A stretch of 64,000 nt of DNA from Halichondria panicea (lineage: Eukaryota > Porifera > Demospongiae > Suberitida > Halichondriidae). The notes under the pieces are model-generated. The model saw only the letters and a list, made by a program, of their open reading frames with translations, searched no databases and had not been told where the DNA came from. Shown piece after piece: positions 37,371 through 64,000 of the stretch (positions within the stretch are counted from its first letter, which is position 1; each line of letters begins with the position of its first letter). The DNA is taken from NCBI RefSeq assembly GCF_963675165.1, contig NC_087379.1, positions 5,597,442-5,661,441 on the forward strand. Reading direction: 5' to 3'. A program made the position numbers and the translations under genes.

Positions 37371-39527
37371 ATGGACGTACACAGTGCTAGTGCTGCCAGT
37401 GTTGATGACTTAAGTGCCGTGAGAGATGCCATCAAGAGGGGAGAGGATGTTAATAGTGTGAATAAAGTAAGCTAGTTTGTGGGTATGTAAAGCTGAAGCT
37501 GTGAAAGTCGTTTTTGCTCGCTATCATGTCATGCTATTAAATTCGACAAATTTGCAATCTCACTTGATTCCATGCTATACTCAATATTATTTGTCTACCT
37601 CTTAAATAAGAGGTAAGGTCGTCAGTCACCATACAGCCGTATTTCATACCACAAAAAAATATTGTTGAGGGAACAAAACCACTGTCATAATACGTATTTG
37701 GACTATAGGAGGGTTGATAGGGTTTAGATTCGTCCCACATCCGGTTGTAGGGGAAGGAACTGGTCAACTGCCTATCATCAATTTGTTCTAGTGGAATTTT
37801 AATTAGTTACATGTATATGACATCACAATGTGGTTTATATGTTTAGCCAAAGTTTGTGTAATTACCAAGGGAATGTGTGGGTTATGTTATCCTAACAAAG
37901 CCCAAATACATGGGCAAAGTATGTCTCTTGACAATGCTTCTGCGGTGAATGGTTATTACCAATTTTGGTCATGAAACGAATCGATGATATATAGGCAGTG
38001 ACCAATCCCCTTCCTGGTGAGACTGGTCAGCAATTAGTCTAGGTCGGACTATTATGCTCGTGTGCATTTTAATCCTCCGTCGTATAACTACAAGCTAGCT
38101 TGCTGAATTATTAGGGTTAGAGTTAGGAGTGCAGTCGCGCTACGCGTATCAATAATGTTGGGGTGTGTCAGAGGGATGTACATGTAATAAGAACATTATT
38201 ATAACTGAGCTGAAGTCTCCTTAGTACAATCACTAACACGTCCTCCAACTTTGAGTCAAACTGTTACAGTTTACAGCAACCAGAGCCACTAATTTGAATG
38301 AATGTGTCCGATGTCCACCACCGCCAATATCTCAATTGAACCTGATTAGAGCCCAGCTCGCTTCGCTCGGAAGTATGTACTTTGTCAGATGAAATATATC
38401 ACACAAAATAATGTATTGTAAAGTTACTGTTTGCTCTCACTCTTTAGGATGGGTGTACTCCACTCCAATTGGCAGCCAAGAAAGGTCACACTGACTATGT
38501 TCGAGAGCTGCTCTCGTGTGGAGCCGTGGTGGACATAGCAGATGAGGTGAGTATCTGATACTAAAAAACTGATGTTTCCATAGGCAGCATGTTTGTGACC
38601 ATCACATCAGTTGCTTGTAATGGTTGTGAGTAACGGAATTATTTACGTGTACGTACCGTTATTGATATAGCTAGCTGGAGCACGAAACATGTATGTATAT
38701 AATTATGGTACTGTATAGTGCAAAGTTTTCGAGGGGCTTAGTTTTCGCTATTAGCAATCCTACACAAAAATTAATTCCACGAAGATTGTTCTTTAATTAG
38801 AGTTATTAAAGGCGTGGCCTGGGAAGAGCAGTGACTGTCTGGTGTACATTCATATTGTATTGTCACTGTCTCCACTCTTGCAGGATGGGGTCACTCCCCT
38901 CATGCAGGCAGCCTTGCATGGACATGAAGATACTGTCAAGGAGCTTCTCTCATCAGGGGCTTTGATTGACAACACTAATAAAGTGAGCACGTGCACTCTA
39001 TGGAGTACATATAATTTTTATTATAGTTGCATCTATAATGCCCTCAGGCTCGAGTTGTATTAGCTGTAGATCCCTCTTGCATGAGTAATAACCTATACGT
39101 TACGAACAGCTTTACGTGTACTATAACCTTTACAGCAGTTTTGACTGAACTGTCATTTGTACCTATCATTATTACCTACCTCTAACCTTAATGTGTACCA
39201 CTTTACCTTTTACAATGTGCGTCTCATCGCTTAATATCATCATCATCACAGCATGGACAGACTGCTCTGATGTTGGCCTCTAACCCTTCAACTATCGAGC
39301 TTTTGGAAGAAGCTGCTAAATCACTTGTGAGTCCGGACCTCAATATTGCATACACTGATTTTGGGTATTTTAGTTTAAAAGTTTGTTGCCCATTTAGATT
39401 GAAAATTAGAAGACGATATTTTGCAACGGTCAGTGATCTCATTGATTGGTCTTAACTCTAATGCAAACTACATGCAGCTCCAATATTACACGCACCCAAA
39501 CAAGCATGAATACGATTACATGTGCCC

Positions 39528-39576
<49 letters not shown>

Positions 39577-40308
39577 TCAGTCACGTCCACAGTTTGTTCG
39601 GGTCCTTCCCAAAAACTGGACAGTTGTCACTGACACAGAAACGTGAGTGAATATTGCACAGTTGAGTCGCTAGCTTCATGAATGTAAGTCAATTTTAGGA
39701 AGAAGCAGGTCTACCAGAACAAGACAGCAGGAGAAACCCTCTCCACACCACCTGGATGTAAGTATATACATGTACGTGCTTGTGCTGTCTGTGTATTTTA
39801 CTTCCTGTGTACTGTAGATCCCCTCCACCAAAGCTCTGCACACCCTGGTGTTACTTTCTATGACGAGCCTCTAGAGAAGAGGTTCACCTCCACTGGTGGA
39901 CATGCCGACTTTGAAAATGGAGTTGAAGTGACTGTTCCTGCTCATGCTGTCCCAGCAGGAACCTCTGTGGGCATTAAAGTCCAACCCGGCCTTGCCCCCA
40001 AGGGTGTGTTTGTGATACCTGGGGGCATTCAGTCTGCAAGTCCGTCCTACTTGATCTCTGGTGAAGGTATAAACGGAGAGGTGACCCTGAGCATGGAGCA
40101 TCATGTGCGAGTGTCCACCCAACAAGAAGCTAATGACCTCGTTTTTCTCCAAGCTGACTCATCTCCCAAGATAGTCGGTTCAAAGAGTGTCTATGTGTAC
40201 CGGGAGGTACCGGACGGCAGATCAGAGTTCAATCCTAGAGAAAACACTGGGAGACTGACCAGACGTTTGCCAAAGAAGCAGTTCTTGAAAGTTGGTCTTC
40301 GATTTTAA
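37371..40308 (+). CDS. Gene D: ankyrin-ZU5 protein lacking UPA and death domain (322 aa)
   Basis: Exons 37371-37466, 38448-38546, 38884-38982, 39252-39326, 39593-39642, 39699-39757, 39818-40308; phases chain to 323 codons including the stop. The N-cap is MDVHSASAASVDDLS. Two full 99-bp ankyrin exons (TPLQLAAKKGHTDYVRELL, TPLMQAALHGHEDTVKELL) and one short repeat exon follow. A linker carries LPKNWTVVTDTE, and the ZU5 domain carries GGHADFENGVEVTVPAHAVP. Gene B splices out of the ZU5 exon at its RKRG sequence. Gene D has lost that donor and reads on to a stop 16 residues later (TRRLPKKQFLKVGLRF). It therefore keeps the sensor-like half but not the death domain. It could be a dominant decoy or an early pseudogene; the frame is open throughout. 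Confidence 0.8.
39530..39575. repeat. (CA)n microsatellite
   Basis: About 46 bp of CA directly before the acceptor of the 39593 exon. Gene B has a shorter (CA)n in the same place (9112-9133), so the tract predates the duplication. Confidence 0.9.
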
Positions 40309-40363
40309 AGTTAGTTTTAATTAATTTTGCCATAATTATCATAATTTATTTCCAAAATGCTGT

Positions 40364-40460
40364 GTGTGGTCAAACACCACCCCCACAAGTAACCACACAT
40401 TTGTTTCCACTCTCAGACTCAACCCACTACACACTGACTTGGTCAGAGAATTTGACAGCA
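40364..40460 (+). pseudogene. Relic of the CARD-like exon behind gene D
   Basis: Matches the end of the 4150-4410 block (GTGGTCAAACACCACCCC then ACTCTCAGACTCAACCCAC), with indels and stops. It confirms that the relic exon belonged to the duplicated unit. Confidence 0.5.
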
Positions 40461-41479
40461 AAGAGAATAATTAGACAGCAAGAGTTAGTACATGTAGTTT
40501 GTCAACAATGTGTATGAGATTATGGCTTGCACGCAAGTTGGCTTCTTTTTTAGTGAGACGCACTGCACTGTTTTTATTCATTGATTAGCGTAGGAATTTA
40601 TACTGACATTGTTATAATTATGATTTATCATGAAGTCTGACAGTGGCTTGTACTCGAGTCTGTCAGTTGTAAGCGTTCAAGCTTAGCAGCTTCACCTGTA
40701 ATAGCAGGAGTGTATGAATGTTGTCTTCATATACACTCCTGGTAATACATGTAGATAGCGCTGAAACCATCTTTGCTGAGACTGAGTGTTTTATGAGGCA
40801 CAAGCACGAGGACGAGTTGCCTGTATAATTATTGCGGATTCTCATTATCATCACGACTACCCCTTAATTACCAAATTAATCATGCCTTGAGGCTAACGCG
40901 ACTGTGTAATTAATAAAAACGGAAGGAACTGTCTGTGTACATGTATATATAATTATAGCTTGTGCATTTTTCTGTAATGTCTAGGCGCGGGGCTTTCACA
41001 GCTGATCAGCTAGTGTACTCGTGTGGGTGGGCAAGCCCATATAATTTTTATTGCACTTACACTCTAGCTGGTTATCTAGACAGCGTGATAAATATAAATA
41101 TAAATAATTATCATTATGAACGTTAAAATAATACGAATCTTTATTCCTGGCGTTTTTAATTACTCGCATGTGGTTTTAATTAATTATTAATACAATAATT
41201 ATTCTGCGTGAAATTATTCATAATTTATAAGGTTTTTAATTACTTGCATGTACAAGTGACATATACGGTTTTCACCGTACCAATTATCTGCAAGTACAAA
41301 TTTGCAATTAATTATACTTCATTCGCAGAAATAGCATAATTATATACTAATACCCGCGAAAATATATCACTTAAAGGTAAAATAATAACTAATTATCCAC
41401 ATTGAACCGTATAAATCAATAAGTAATGCTATATAGCTAACTCAACAGTATCTACCTAACTATAAACCTACTACAAAAG
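40461..41479. other. Intergenic, no gene seen
   Basis: AT-rich spacer separating the ankyrin cluster from the housekeeping block. It contains one hairpin near 40706-40740 (GGAGTGTATGAA and near-complement) and nothing else that I can support. Confidence 0.5.
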
Positions 41480-41485
41480 TTTATT
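41480..41485 (-). terminator. AATAAA poly(A) signal overlapping the HECTD3 stop codon
   Basis: On the minus strand the coding end reads GGG-GAATAA-ACT style, so the TAA stop is part of AATAAA. If used, the 3' UTR would be only about 10-25 nt. Confidence 0.45.
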
Positions 41486-44008
41486 CCCATGGGGACATGT
41501 CTGTATCTATAGCAACACAGTTATAGGCAGCATATCTCAGTTTTTCCACAGCTTCTTCCACATTTCTGTACTTTGGCAGATAAAGGGTGTTAGAGCAAGT
41601 GGCTGAAGTTGGTAATTTTCCATTCCCAGATTCTGCTGTATCAATGTAGACAGTACACGGTAGGCGTCTTCTACCAGTGATAAAACGAAGGAGTCGACTT
41701 CGTTCTTCATTCGTGAATTTTTCTAAGGCATCCCACATCATCTGCACTCGAGAGTTGTTCTCTTTGAGGTCACCTTCATATCGTGCCGACCTTTTCATTG
41801 CCTCAACAGATATCTCCGGATTTCCACACACTCGAATTTCGAGCTCTTGCCAAGTCAGCAGACCAAGCACTTCAGAGGGAATTACCTTCACAAGGCCTTC
41901 TCGGATCGCATTAATTTGTTTCTTTGACTCATCCATACGCGTGACCTTTACCATTTCACAGTATTCTTTTCGGTTGTCGTAAGTGACTAGCTTTTCAGCG
42001 CCTCCAGGACATAGTGACACTGTTTCACCATCGCTGAGGACAGCTGTGAACTTGAGGGCACCTTCAAAAGACGATTCGAATGTCTCACGGCTCATCGTTT
42101 CAATCGAATCAATTAGCTTCAATTCAGCGGAATCGACAGAGATGTAGTCTCGTGCCCAAGATACAGGATCCTCAACAAGTTGCTTCCAGACAAACTGTGG
42201 CAGGGAAAGGACAAGACTCTCCTGGCTTCTTACCATGGCACCCATAAGCTGACCAACGAATTGGTATTGAGAGTACAGCGTACAGCTCGGATTTGGAATG
42301 TAGGCGTCCCGATAGACATTCGAGGAGTCCTGACTCTGGTTGGGGCTGCGGATGAATAAAGGAAGAGATACCTCCACATCTTGACTGCTCGGACAAAGTT
42401 CTTCGGCAACATCAGCGAGCGAGTCTCGAAAACCACCTCCTTGGTCGATGATTCCTTCTAGAGCGAACTTGCACTCCCACCACTGGCTCCAATGACCGGC
42501 CCACTGAAAGGTGTAGCTTGACGGTTTGGTGTGCTTCTTGAGCTCTCTCATAATCTGAATAAATACCGTCTTCGTGCACTCGAGGTCTTTGGATGGATCA
42601 TCTTTATGTTCTTTAGCGGCAATTCGATTTATGAATAGCACAGGCCTTGAGGGGGAGCTGGTACTTGTGGCACTAAGTAGCTCCGAGACGATAGTGTTTC
42701 GTTTTGAACAGAGGGGCCATAGTTGACGAATCGTTCGTATGGTGCTATCGAGTTGGCTGGACATGTTTTTGACCCTTGGGAGAAGGTACATCAAATCCAA
42801 GTTGAGCAAGTGTGCAGCTCGTTTTAGGGCCAGTCCTCGGTAGAAAAGTTGCTTTGGAGAGAATGGCTGGAGCTTTGGGAAGCATGCAATTCGATCGTCA
42901 GTAAACGTATCTTCAGGGAGGGCTTCAGATTCAAGGAATATGGGCTCAGCCGAGTGGGTTTTAACAGTCACGCCACGAATCCTTGTGTCAATACCACCTG
43001 CAGAAAGTGAAAGTAGAAAACATAAACACATGTACTGACCACATGCATGCACACATTGCTTTTTTTACCTTGATTGCAGGATTTGATCCACACCTCAATT
43101 ACAGGGTAGCACACAGACAGTGGGGTTGTCAGCAAGTGGAGATCCTTCTTTTCGTAGTCACGCAGACCAAAGTTTTTCGATCCAATGTTAACCAAGTCAC
43201 CAATAGATCCGGCTTTGATCACAACACGGCGAGGAAGGTAGCTGCCATCATCTGGATCAACATGGAGAATGAATTTCTCGACTAGCGTGCCTGGCTTCAT
43301 GTGAAACCGGACCCAGTGTTCTCCTTGGCTCCCGTCCGATTCCCAATATTTTTCTTCGAAATCAGGATCCAACATATCGTTCACACCGTCTTCCTCAGAG
43401 GATACCTCAACTTTAGAGAAATGCTCGCCACCTTTTCCTGCTGAACCCATATCTGAGATCTTTAGGTACTTTGTCAGGTATTGGGCTAGCTCCTCATCCG
43501 CCTCCAGATTCCAACCAGGTGGGGGAGTTTGCAAAAGTGTCATCTCTTCTTCGTCACAATTCGATATTTGCTGGTTTTTGACTATTTGGAGTGAGCACAT
43601 TCGTTCAACCATTTTTAGCCAGATAGTAGGTACATCACTCGATTTTTTGCTCGAAGAAGACGTTTCGGAAACATGCTTCAATTTTCCTTTGATGCCCCAT
43701 TTTGACGGTTGAATCAACACCCAGCCTTCGTAGGGAGTAACTACTTTCATCCAACCTCCTTCGTTAGTGAATATCGGCAATCCAGTACATGTGAACTTGC
43801 CATCGGAAAGCTTTTCGATCAATTTAGAATCGCTTTTCCTTTCTTCGAAAACTTTCAATGAGTCTTTCGCTTCTGAGAGTTCAAAAACAACTTTCTTGGG
43901 CACAAAACAGATAGGTCGAGGCAGTGGATTGCCTTTCTTCATGCTCTCTACAGTATTTGTTAGGCATCGGATCCTTCCTAGCCGTACACGGGCTGGATCA
44001 GCAGTCAT
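41481..44008 (-). CDS. HECTD3: HECT-type E3 ubiquitin ligase HECTD3 (818 aa)
   Basis: Two exons: 43069-44008 and 41481-42997, joined in phase (SCNQ-GG-IDTR), 819 codons including the stop. Start chosen at MTADPARVRLG; an upstream in-frame ATG (44107) adds a poor 33-residue extension. Exon 1 carries the APC10/DOC-type domain (HWVRFHMKPGTLVEKFILHV, PRRVVIKAGS). Exon 2 carries the HECT domain to the C-terminus, with the catalytic cysteine in LPTSATCSNTLYLPKY (about residue 781). Human HECTD3 has the same order (DOC then HECT) and a similar length (about 860). The family transfers ubiquitin through a thioester on that cysteine. It lies head-to-tail with CYB5D1, 203 bp apart, and its stop overlaps an AATAAA signal. 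Confidence 0.93.
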
Positions 44009-44211
44009 TTTGTACCAAAAGCGCCAGCAAAAAAACAAAGACAAGTGATCGAGAAGACCTTGCCTTGTTGTGTAAAGTGGGTGTGTCGTGATATTAATTT
44101 TGACCAATCATTACTTTTAAAGGGATGATCTTTACCATCATTATGTTTTGTTCTAAGGACCCTTACCAAAACGTTGTGCATAAACAAAATAACATAGACC
44201 ACCAAAAACAG

Positions 44212-45081
44212 CTAGGATTCTGTAAGATCGTCATTGAAGTACAGGCTAATAGGAGGGAGGAATTCATCCTCGTCCATTCTCAGTTCAAAGAAATCTTCAC
44301 TTTCATCATTGATTCCATTCTCAAGTAGTGTTTTGTTCATGTCCAGATTATTTCCAAAGTACTTCCATGTGTAACTGCTGGCATGTGAATTGTATGGGAG
44401 ATACCTTTTCAGAATATCATTCATTGTCTCCTCTGCACAAACCTGTAAAGAAGAGAAGGGCAATTAATGGTCCCACATAATTATTGGAGGTAATCTAATG
44501 AGATATTACTGTATAGCTAGTTCATGCATACCTCTACAGTTTGTTCCTGTAGTGTGAGTGTGTTGATAATGCGTATATGCCTGGTTTTCTTCGATAAAAC
44601 TCCAACCAAGTACTTTTCGTCCTTCCACCAGGGAATTCCAAAGTTGTTGGGCCAGTCTGAGCGTGGACAGGATGGGGGCACATGAACAAAGCGGCCCATG
44701 GGAGTGTAGGGGAAAATGCATCCAGTTATTATATCCACATGTGTCTTCAGCTGCATGGGGTGAGAGGCGATTTACGGTTTGTTGCTGTAACAGATTTTTC
44801 TACACACTTACATCTTTTGTTTCTTCGTTGAACCAATGTGAAATATCTTTGCCAGAACTAGCCACAATCGGTTTCAACAAGATGTCACCTGAGACCACCG
44901 AGAACAGAGACAAATTAATTAGCGATGTCAATGATTGTTAATTTCAAGTGTTGGCATTACCTGAGAACTGATCACAGAGTGGAGAGAGGTCATACACCTT
45001 GCCTAGATAGGATATCCAGCAGTCAGACGGTACGTTGTGAGCTGCGACTTCACTGGGAGTGAAATACCTCGTTGGTGGCAT
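44212..45081 (-). CDS. CYB5D1: Cytochrome b5 domain-containing protein 1 (215 aa)
   Basis: Four exons: 44961-45081, 44812-44888, 44532-44750, 44212-44442, 216 codons including the stop. It begins [16 protein letters not shown], followed by [17 protein letters not shown], the cytochrome-b5-like fold start, and [12 protein letters not shown]. The body matches the animal CYB5D1 family along its length ([56 protein letters not shown], ending [11 protein letters not shown]). The classical HPGG haem motif is absent, as in the family generally; the ISHW histidine remains. CYB5D1 is linked to cilia in other animals (established knowledge). It is divergent from NAA38 with a shared 116-bp spacer. Confidence 0.93.
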
Positions 45082-45197
45082 CTTGGATAGGGAAGTAAGG
45101 TAACCATAGCAACTGAATGTTGATTCTAAATGAAACTCATCTCAAAGGTCAAAGAGCATGCAGGCATATAGTTTTTTCTATTCAACGCCCGCCAGTA
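45082..45197. promoter_or_regulatory. Shared bidirectional promoter region of CYB5D1 and NAA38
   Basis: Only 116 bp separate the two start codons, transcribed in opposite directions. No TATA is evident. The same head-to-head pair exists in human. Confidence 0.6.
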
Positions 45198-46130
45198 ATG
45201 TCTGTTCCAGATGTTGTTGCTGTAAACCAATCCGATACTACTCCACCTGTGCCCACCACTAACACAGATGCAGCTAAAAGACATCAGGAGGCCAGGGACC
45301 TGCTGTCGGGATACTTAAACAGACGAATGCGTGTTTTTCTGAGTGATGGCAGAGTTATTATCGGTAATTTCTTGTGTACTGACAGAGACAGCAACTTGGT
45401 CCTGGGAAACTGCGAAGAATATCTCAGCCAAGATGACTTGAGTAAGTATTGAGTTGATCCACCTCATCTAGAGAGCTTCTGTAGATGAATAGATTTGTCA
45501 TACTCGACTCGTCTTTAATGGATTTTGCCTTCAGAGTATACTTTACAATTTTTCTAATAGCATGGATAAGAGTGCAATATGAGATTAATAGCACGAGTAA
45601 TAATTTAGCAATATATAATGGCAAGGCTTCTAATTGCACAAGGCAAAGCCAAGTGCTTATTCCTCTAACCACTATTGATTTTTAATCGTTTGTAGTACGA
45701 TGCAGCTATATATAGTTCTCTACAATGCAGTCGTTATTCGAAACAAGCCCCCGTGACGATGTGCAATTTCTGATATGCTGTTAATCGCACTGCTTTGACT
45801 GTACAAATTCCAGTGCACTATATAGTACATCATAATTATAATTATCTACACAATTGTATGTAATTATAAATAATGATGGTTTGTTCCCCTGCAGCTGATA
45901 TGCTGGTGGAGGGCAGTACCCACGTTCCTCGTCAGCCTCGTACAGTCGGGCAGACCATTGTACCAGGACATCACATCAAGAGTCTCTCCATTGCCAAAGA
46001 CCTCCCCGTTCAGAATTTCTACATAGAACCCACAACTAGCAGTGCGTCAGCCAGTCCTGAGTCAAGTATAGAGCCCAAGCCCAAGAACACTGAACAATTG
46101 GATGATAACTGTACTGATACATGTACTTGA
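45198..46130 (+). CDS. NAA38: NAA38 / LSMD1, auxiliary subunit of N-terminal acetyltransferase C (159 aa)
   Basis: Two exons, 45198-45441 and 45895-46130, 160 codons including the stop. The start is MSVPDVVAVNQ; upstream in-frame ATGs at 45117 and 45195 region are less likely because the spacer is so short. Sm motif 1 is LNRRMRVFLSDGRVIIGNFL followed by CTDRDSNLVLGNCEEYL. Sm motif 2 is IVPGHHIKSLSIAKD. CTDRD and VPGHHI are hallmarks of the LSMD1 branch of Sm-like proteins. In NatC it assists NAA30 and NAA35 in acetylating Met-hydrophobic N-termini. The C-terminal 40 residues are a Ser/Pro-rich extension not needed by the fold. Confidence 0.92.
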
Positions 46131-46197
46131 TATAATTATTTTTATTGAACATTTTTCATGCATGGTTAAATTGGTACACATTCGTGTGAAAATTTAT

Positions 46198-46406
46198 ACC
46201 ATAATTATAGCAGGTATATACATGCATTTCAAGGGTATAAACTTTCGTGGCAAGACAGTTAGAAAGTTATAGCAGAATAGCAGCCTTTAATTCTGCAGCA
46301 TGCATGAATAATTAAATTCGTGGGTATAAATATTCACAGTAGATGCTTAATCAGTGAAAACCACAAATATTTATACCCTCGAAATATACCCGCTATATAT
46401 ACGGTA
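46198..46406. mobile_element. Degenerate palindromic MITE, CCGTATAG family
   Basis: The right end ACCCTCGAAATATACCCGCT plus TATACGGTA is clear. The left end (ACCATAATTATAGCAGGTAT) is diverged. It lies between the 3' ends of NAA38 and CHD. Confidence 0.6.
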
Positions 46407-46543
46407 ACTTCAAACGTTTTACATGAACAGTATAATTTATGGAAGATCAAGATAATTGAGTGTGATCGAATATAGTGACAATGATAATGTGAGAATGATT
46501 ACCACTGACAACAGTATAATTAGAGAAGTACCAGTAATTAATG

Positions 46544-62009
<15,466 letters not shown>

Positions 62010-62719
62010 CTTGGGTATTATTGAATAGCATAAATAGGACAAGAATTGATTTGAATATAATGTTCAATGGTTCAATCCTCCATTTTGTTTCCCAAAAGGG
62101 CCAGGTCTTGTTTGGGTGATTGCTGATTATACTCTCTACTCTTCAACTTATAATACTTGAAAATGGCACACGACAAACTGATCGTTTCCTCTGAGTCGAT
62201 TTATGATGCACTTCAGTGATAATTCTTCTCCTTGGATATTGAGCTTCTCACTTGCTGGCAAACAGGCTTTTAGGGATCCACCATTAATTTACCACAAGAC
62301 AGGAAAAAGATGTAATCAGTACTTACAAATAACTGCCCAATCAAATTGTTCCATGCAGTCATGTGCACAAAACATTAAAGACCACACCTTTTGTGGTTTC
62401 CATGTGTGCAATTTCCTAACCACAAGAATGAATATTTGACACAAGTTTAATTATTGTAGCTAAATTTTTGTTTATGATTAATATTCGTTAACCACAATTT
62501 TAATCATGGACGATGAACAATATTCAATTTTTTCCCTGAATTTATTTCGTACAATGACCCGACGGCAAAGTTAAATTGCCGGAACAGGGCAAAATTATAA
62601 TGAAATTCAGAAATACTAATATATGTATCATACAGTCGGGGAAATTAGACATGGAAACTATCGTCATCAATAAACATCTCTCCTAGATTCAAGCTGATCT
62701 GATAAACTGTCCTAAATGT
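62010..62719. promoter_or_regulatory. Spacer holding the CHD promoter and SSR3 3' flank
   Basis: 710 bp between the CHD start and the SSR3 stop, both on the minus strand. No TATA is evident near the CHD start, and no other gene is seen. Confidence 0.45.
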
Positions 62720-63889
62720 TCATACACCTGTTGAGAGGAGAGCACACAATCCACCAGCTCCTGCCGTGGCAACAACGTAGTTTCTGAGACAAAGAGTCAA
62801 GGAGAACACACAAGCAGACAGCGCGTAGTTACACGAAGAATCATCCATACAAATACATACTGTAGGGATGGCTGGCTAACTGTAAACTATAAGGTCCACT
62901 AGTAATTTAGTGCAATTAAGGTTTGAAAAGGCTTGTAATGCTAGCTACCAAGCATGTAGCTAGTAAGTTCACACGCAGCTCAGCCTAGAGCTTACATTAT
63001 ATTCAACACTACACGGCGGAGTTGTGCTAGGCCAAACACCAGCATCCACCATTAGTACATACAGAAACAGCTAGAAAGTGAGAGTACACCACAACAATGG
63101 GGCCAAAGCAAGGCTGTGTGTGTGTGTTTAGACTACAGGTGAATTGTCCCCCAGAAACACAGGGTAGTCACAACAACAGTGTGGGAGGATACACGACAGG
63201 TGCAAACTGCCTGAGGAAGTAGAACAGTCCCAGGACGAGGAGCAGGTAGAGAGTGTTGTTGTAGAATATGGAGAAAGTCGTGGCCTCACTGTCAGCTACC
63301 TCATTCTTCTTCCATGAGATCCTGCAAAGTACGAGAAAAGTCTAATATGAATGCATGCCATTATACGATAACAAATACACCCTGCAACTGCAATTCTAGA
63401 CTAAACATAAAGGCTAGGGAGATAATCCTTTTGTACAGATCAAAAATAGTGGAAATCGACACCATTGTTGCCATCTCAAGCATTGTGTACCTTAAGATAG
63501 GTACATGTAGAATCAGAGTGTATAGAGCACTACAAAAGTTAATCGCCAATTCACTTTATACTGTAGTTTTTTACCTCTCATCCTTCTCAGCTTTGGTGAG
63601 TTTCTTTCCACTTCCGGAGTTCATGTCGGCCGAGATCTCTTTCGAGATGGCAGCTTCACGCTTCATTGCAATCCTAGGAAATAAATATCAATGACAAAGT
63701 AAACTTAGTATCGTATGTCACACTTGTAACTAGTACGTCTTAGGAGCTGGGTACAACCTTACTTGTGCTTCATGTTGACTTTGGTCTTCTTGTAAGCATG
63801 GGCCAGGAGCATTGTGCTGATGATGGTGAAGGCAACGAACACTATTCCGTAAGTGATGAGGTCCATCATCTGAACTCGCCAGTACAACC
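62720..63889 (-). CDS. SSR3: TRAP-gamma, translocon-associated protein subunit gamma (3' part, 5' exon beyond window)
   Basis: Four exons: 63763-63889, 63575-63673, 63193-63321, 62720-62783, about 138 residues. It reads [20 protein letters not shown] (membrane segment), [38 protein letters not shown], then [40 protein letters not shown] (membrane segment) and [19 protein letters not shown] to the stop. This matches animal SSR3 along its length, including the [19 protein letters not shown] signature. TRAP sits beside Sec61 in the ER membrane and helps signal-sequence insertion. The N-terminal exon, with about the first 45 residues and the first membrane helix, lies beyond 64000. Confidence 0.93.
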
Positions 63890-64000
63890 CTGCATGGAAA
63901 GAGCACCTACATACATCACATATTGAAACAAAGCTTACAATACTTGTAAATTTTTACATTGTGTTTGAATAATTATAGCAATTAGGTATGCGTTTATTTT

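Overview
This window is nuclear DNA from an early-branching animal, most likely a demosponge. The evidence is small spliced exons with GT/AG introns, metazoan-type proteins (Mi-2/CHD, HECTD3, TRAP-gamma, ankyrin-ZU5-death-domain receptors), AT-rich introns and dense small inverted-repeat transposons. The species call is inference; the metazoan call is secure.

Region 1 (1-40.5 kb) is a tandem cluster of ankyrin-repeat/ZU5/death-domain genes on the + strand. Gene A (3' part, 1-2875) and gene B (4865-12130, 813 aa) are near-identical duplicates and appear intact. Gene C (first exon 16872, further exons 34240-36715) is a decayed pseudogene split by a 17-kb intron. Gene D (37371-40308, 322 aa) stops after the ZU5 domain. 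Each full ankyrin repeat is one 99-bp phase-0 exon. Fragments of a second death-domain exon and of a possible CARD-like exon lie between the genes, so the duplicated unit was once larger.

The gene C intron holds a TATA-driven intronless gene of unknown function (19936-20583). It also holds the most striking object here: an approximately 12-kb foldback element (21709-33682). It is bounded by a perfect 9-bp target duplication, has long inverted arms carrying 8 and 13 copies of an approximately 165-bp tandem repeat, and shows no visible transposase. Its TAG...CTA ends are shared by at least five other insertions in the window, all with perfect 9-bp duplications, including complete copies of only 41 and 68 bp. 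Two of these are nested inside the big element. Comparing the two arms dates further insertions.

Region 2 (41.4-64 kb) is conserved housekeeping sequence: HECTD3 (-), CYB5D1 (-), NAA38/LSMD1 (+, divergent from CYB5D1 by 116 bp), a full Mi-2-type CHD3/4/5 remodeller (-, 46544-62009) and the 3' part of SSR3/TRAP-gamma (-). CYB5D1, NAA38 and CHD3 are also neighbours on human 17p13.1, so this looks like a very old microsynteny block. The CHD protein has one PHD finger instead of two and an unusual Q/S/T-rich tail. A small secreted-protein gene (59543-59914, +) with its own TATA box is nested in one of its introns. Several mobile elements sit in introns or flanks here, including one transposon cleanly inserted within another (50094-51147).
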